Below, one piece after another: positions 61,094 to 64,000 of a stretch of DNA of 64,000 nucleotides. The notes beneath the pieces were generated by a model. It saw only the letters and a list, made by a program, of their open reading frames with translations, was not told where the DNA came from and did not search any database. A program made the position numbers and the translations under genes. How positions within the stretch are numbered: position 1 is the stretch's first letter; every line of letters starts with the position of its first letter. Source of the DNA: Entamoeba histolytica HM-1:IMSS (lineage: Eukaryota; Evosea; Mastigamoebida; Endamoebidae); assembly GCF_000208925.1 (NCBI RefSeq), contig NW_001914861.1, positions 62,001 to 126,000 on the forward strand. Direction: 5' to 3'.

Positions 61094-62227
61094 TTATTTC
61101 TCACCAACAAAAATTAATGAACATAGACAAGGAGAATCTATTTCTTCAGTAATTATCGGAACACAAACATCAGCAGGTTTATTTTCAACTAATTTGTTTT
61201 GAACATTTTGTTTAATAATTATTGGTGGACTATTAAAGAGATTCCTTAAAGAAAACACAATATCTGTTGTTGGTGGAATATTCCATGTTGTTACTGCTGG
61301 ATGTTCTTTACTATGAAAATAACCAAATACACTTCCTATTTGAGTTACTTTGATACACAGTACATTTTTTAGTCCTTTAACACAACTCCAACTATTGTGA
61401 TCACCATCACCTTCAATATTACAAACTTTTTTAAATGATTTCATTTCTGTCCATTTTTTGATTTGATCTAATTCTCCACGTTGTACAAACCCTTCAAAAA
61501 TGTCTGTTTCAGAACTTCCAACTACTCCTTTTAATAATTCATCAATTTTATTTTTTAATGAATTATTCTCATTTCTTCCTTTCATAATAGTCATCCACAT
61601 AACATCATTTGTTTGTGAATTAACTTCAACGTCTGTTCTAAGTTTTTCATTTTCACTTTTTAACTTATCTATTTGTTTTGCAAGTTCTTCAATTTCATTT
61701 TCTTTTTTTTTTAATTGAATTTTTAATATCATAATTTTTGCTTCATTGTCTTCATTAGTATTTAATATAGATGGGTGTTTTTGTAAGGTATTAAGTATTT
61801 CATTTTCTAAAGAACTTATTTCATTATTTTTTTCTTTTATCCTTTCTTCTAAGTCTTCAATCTTTTTTTCATATTCTTCATTATTATGTGTTTTTTCTTC
61901 TTGATAATTTCTTACTTCTTTTTGTAATAATTCAATCTCTTTCTTACTTGTTTCAATTTTCTTTTGAAGAGTGATATTTTCTCCTATCAATACATCTATT
62001 TCTTGTTGTTGCTCATCAACTGACTGTTTCGATAAGTTTTGAATTTGTTCAACTAATACTTCCATTGCTTGAATTCCTTCAATAACATCTCTTCGTGCTT
62101 CTTTTTCTAATCGCTCTATATCAGCATCTTTTCGTTCAGTTTTTTGTCTAACAACTTTCATTAAAGCATGAAGAGAAGTTGTAGTATTTACAACATGTTG
62201 CAATGGATTTCCTTCAAGTTTATTCAT
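61094..62227 (-). CDS. Coiled-coil protein with a C-terminal TLD-like domain
   Basis: A 377-residue single-exon protein with the ATG at 62227. Residues about 20-230 form a long, highly charged coiled coil with many Glu and Lys. The C-terminal 130 residues contain a TLD-like fold: WTEMKSFKKVCNIEGDGDHN, then CIKVTQIGSVFGYFHSKEHPAV and a DIVFSLRNL strand. TLD domains occur in oxidation-resistance and Rab-GAP-related proteins. In Entamoeba they form a small family. Role unknown; the coiled coil suggests dimerisation. Confidence 0.65.
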   Translation of the reverse strand: MNKLEGNPLQHVVNTTTSLHALMKVVRQKTERKDADIERLEKEARRDVIEGIQAMEVLVEQIQNLSKQSVDEQQQEIDVLIGENITLQKKIETSKKEIELLQKEVRNYQEEKTHNNEEYEKKIEDLEERIKEKNNEISSLENEILNTLQKHPSILNTNEDNEAKIMILKIQLKKKENEIEELAKQIDKLKSENEKLRTDVEVNSQTNDVMWMTIMKGRNENNSLKNKIDELLKGVVGSSETDIFEGFVQRGELDQIKKWTEMKSFKKVCNIEGDGDHNSWSCVKGLKNVLCIKVTQIGSVFGYFHSKEHPAVTTWNIPPTTDIVFSLRNLFNSPPIIIKQNVQNKLVENKPADVCVPIITEEIDSPCLCSLIFVGEK

Positions 62228-62372
62228 TCCTTTGAAATTCTGTAAAATTTAAAGTTTTTATCAAAAAAATTTTAGTTTTTTAGAAAAAAAACCCCAAAAT
62301 TTTTGTTTTTTAATTTAAGTAATGTTTTTATTTTCATCAAATGTATTTATAACAAATCTTCTTTGTTTTACA

Positions 62373-63555
62373 TTAGTTGAGCCATTTCCTTTTTGTTTTC
62401 TTCTCTTTTTCTTCTAAACCAAATGTGAAAGTAGTTTTTTCAAATTGAAGTAATTGTTGTTCAAATCCACGATTAGGAAAAACACATTTACGTTTAGAAG
62501 ACACAAATCTTAGTGCATTTTCATAATTCATATTATATTTTTTCATCATATAGGCTATTACAACACTAGCACTTCGACTTACTCCACATTCACAATGAAC
62601 TAATACAGCCCTGTTCCTTTTAATATTTTCATCAATAAAAAGTAGTGCTGTTGGAAGGAATTCCATGATATTTTCTGTGGGACTATCTTCAATAGGTATG
62701 AACAAATTATATCCATCAAGTTCATGAATTGGTTTTTTACCTACTGAAAGAACACAACCAATTCCTAATCCTTTAATAAATTCAATGTCATAAGTTGAAT
62801 TTACTGAACCAAGATATAATCCCCATATAATAAATGTTGGACTCCGTTGAAAGTATATAGAAGGGAATGTATAATAAAATGTTTCTGAGCTGTCTAATGG
62901 AGAGGCAATATAATTATCAGAGATATCAAAATGAATCAAGTTAGATGCTGTTTCATAATGGTCAAAGTTTAACTTATGGATATTATTGTGATGAATATCA
63001 AGAAATCCTTATTATTAGTATTAATTCAAAGGAACTTTCTAATAATAACAAACGTATTGATTTATGAGTTTTTAATATACCAAGAGATTTAATATAATTA
63101 TATGAAATATCGAGACGTGTTAGTTGAGTAAAAACAGATAATACTGTTGGTATCTTTTTAAAAGCATTATGAGAAATATTTAATTCTTTTAATGATACCA
63201 GATTTGGTAGAGATAGATTTGCCATTCTATTATTTGATATGTTCATTCCAGTTATTGAAGTAACTGGGTATGTTTTGACATACTGCCTTAAATCTACTAA
63301 AGACAATTGTGGAAGTGAGCCAAAACTAGTTCTTGTGAATGTTTCATTTTGAGTTGGCTGATCAGGTTGTTGGGAAGTTTCTTCGTTTTTAATTTCTTGA
63401 ACCATTTCTTGCTTTTTTTGAAGAACTTCAGGTGATATTTCTTCTTGTTGGTATTGTAAAGTATTTGTCTCAGAGTCTTGAAACTGAGAAATTGGGAGAG
63501 GTGTTTCTGAATAATCTTGTGAACAAAGCTCTATTTGAATGGGTTGTTCACTCAT
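62373..63555 (-). CDS. LRR plus dual-specificity phosphatase protein, two exons
   Basis: Exon 1 is 63555-63054 and exon 2 is 63007-62373, with a 46-nt intron (63008-63053, GTTTGT to ATAAG). Splicing in phase gives 378 residues. The N-terminal 80 residues are Gln/Glu/Pro-rich and disordered. Leucine-rich repeats follow (about residues 95-200: ITGMNISNNRMANLSL, LKELNISHNAFKKIP, LTRLDISYNYIKSLG, IRFLDIHHNNIHKL and IHFDISDNYIA). The dual-specificity phosphatase domain comes next (about 215-365) with IPIEDSP (acid Asp) and HCECGVSRS, the CxxxxxR active site. The LRR and phosphatase halves look like two genes unless the intron is removed. LRR-DSP fusions are known in amoebae and relatives; the target is unknown. 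Confidence 0.9.
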
Positions 63556-63712
63556 CTAAGAAATACTAAATAATTTTATGGTTTTAAAGAAGAAAAAAAT
63601 AAAAAAGATCGATTAATATACATACCACAACAAACGAACTTAACTCACTTGGAATTTAACAAAAAATCAACAGATACCTCTTTGGTTCCATTTAACTATC
63701 TTTAGTATTTTT

Positions 63713-64000
63713 TTAACAAAACCCAACCTTCAAACAAGAGCACCCATAAGAATCTTTTGGAAGTACTACTAACTCTTCATTACACAATCTTTTCTGAAGT
63801 TTTGAAGAATGTGGGATATGTTCTAAAGATTCATACTTTCCAGAAAGAATAGAATTAAATAGTTCATCAATTCCTTTACGTTGCAATGCACTTGTTTCGA
63901 AAAATGGAATACCTTTTTTGGTAGTAAATTGACGAGCCTTATGAGATAATTCTCTACTCTATAAATTGATGATTATGTTTACACTGAAAATAACAAACTT
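63713..64000 (-). CDS. Ras-superfamily small GTPase, C-terminal exon (partial)
   Basis: The last exon is about 63958-63713 and ends at a stop at 63713. It encodes SRELSHKARQF, then GIPFFETSALQRKGIDELF with the G5 motif ETSA, and a tail ending CSCLKVGFC, which has cysteines suited to prenylation. A short intron (63959-63998, GTTTGT to ATAG) lies upstream, and the exon before it leaves the window with only two bases visible. The ETSA context and length of the tail fit a Rab or Ras/Rho-like GTPase. The subfamily cannot be decided without the G1-G4 motifs. Confidence 0.75.

Overview
The window looks like nuclear DNA of an Entamoeba species of the E. histolytica/dispar/nuttalli group. The supports are a very AT-rich sequence, compact protein genes with few introns, introns of about 40-75 nt that nearly all start GTTTGT and end TAG, BspA-like leucine-rich repeat proteins, a transmembrane kinase of the amoebic TMK type, and EhSINE1-like retroposons with 26-27 bp internal repeats. 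I cannot name the species from sequence alone.

Layout. 0-15 kb: a truncated acyl-CoA synthetase, a spliced SPT4, an ER thioredoxin-like protein, a spliced DHHC palmitoyltransferase, a C2 protein, a three-exon TDP1, a PQ-loop lysosomal-type transporter, a RhoGAP-like gene that may be spliced to the adjacent gene, a two-exon PNKP and an STE20-type kinase. 14.2-20.9 kb: an accessory region with two SINE copies facing each other around a tiny gene, a SINE tail remnant and two leucine-rich repeat genes. 20.8-31.2 kb: bacterial-type asparagine synthetase A behind two hairpins, a decayed pseudogene, a WD40 protein, a tandem SET protein, a RasGEF, a spliced seven-helix membrane protein and MOB1. 31.2-41.4 kb: gene-poor AT-rich DNA, a SINE inserted exactly at the start codon of a BspA-like gene, a p47/UBX cofactor, a transmembrane kinase, and a complete SINE with a perfect 24-bp target duplication. 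41.4-64 kb: a DPE2-type glucanotransferase, a Gln-rich protein, an LSm protein, choline/ethanolamine kinase, SEC3, a RhoGEF, a second member of an unknown family, SEC24, a coiled-coil/TLD-like protein, an LRR plus dual-specificity phosphatase protein, and the 3' end of a small GTPase gene.

Functional themes are small-GTPase signalling (RasGEF, RhoGEF, RhoGAP-like, STE20 kinase, MOB1, small GTPase), secretory traffic (SEC24, SEC3, DHHC enzyme), DNA end repair (TDP1 and PNKP act in sequence on the same lesion), and carbon or lipid metabolism (glycogen glucanotransferase, acyl-CoA synthetase, choline kinase). Several genes needed exon joining by eye. Those junctions were checked for phase and splice motifs but not for expression. 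The most notable items are the SINE at the start codon, the tandem SET protein, the possible fusion at 8.3-10.4 kb, the unexplained pseudogene at 22 kb and the paralogous unknown family at 10 and 55 kb.
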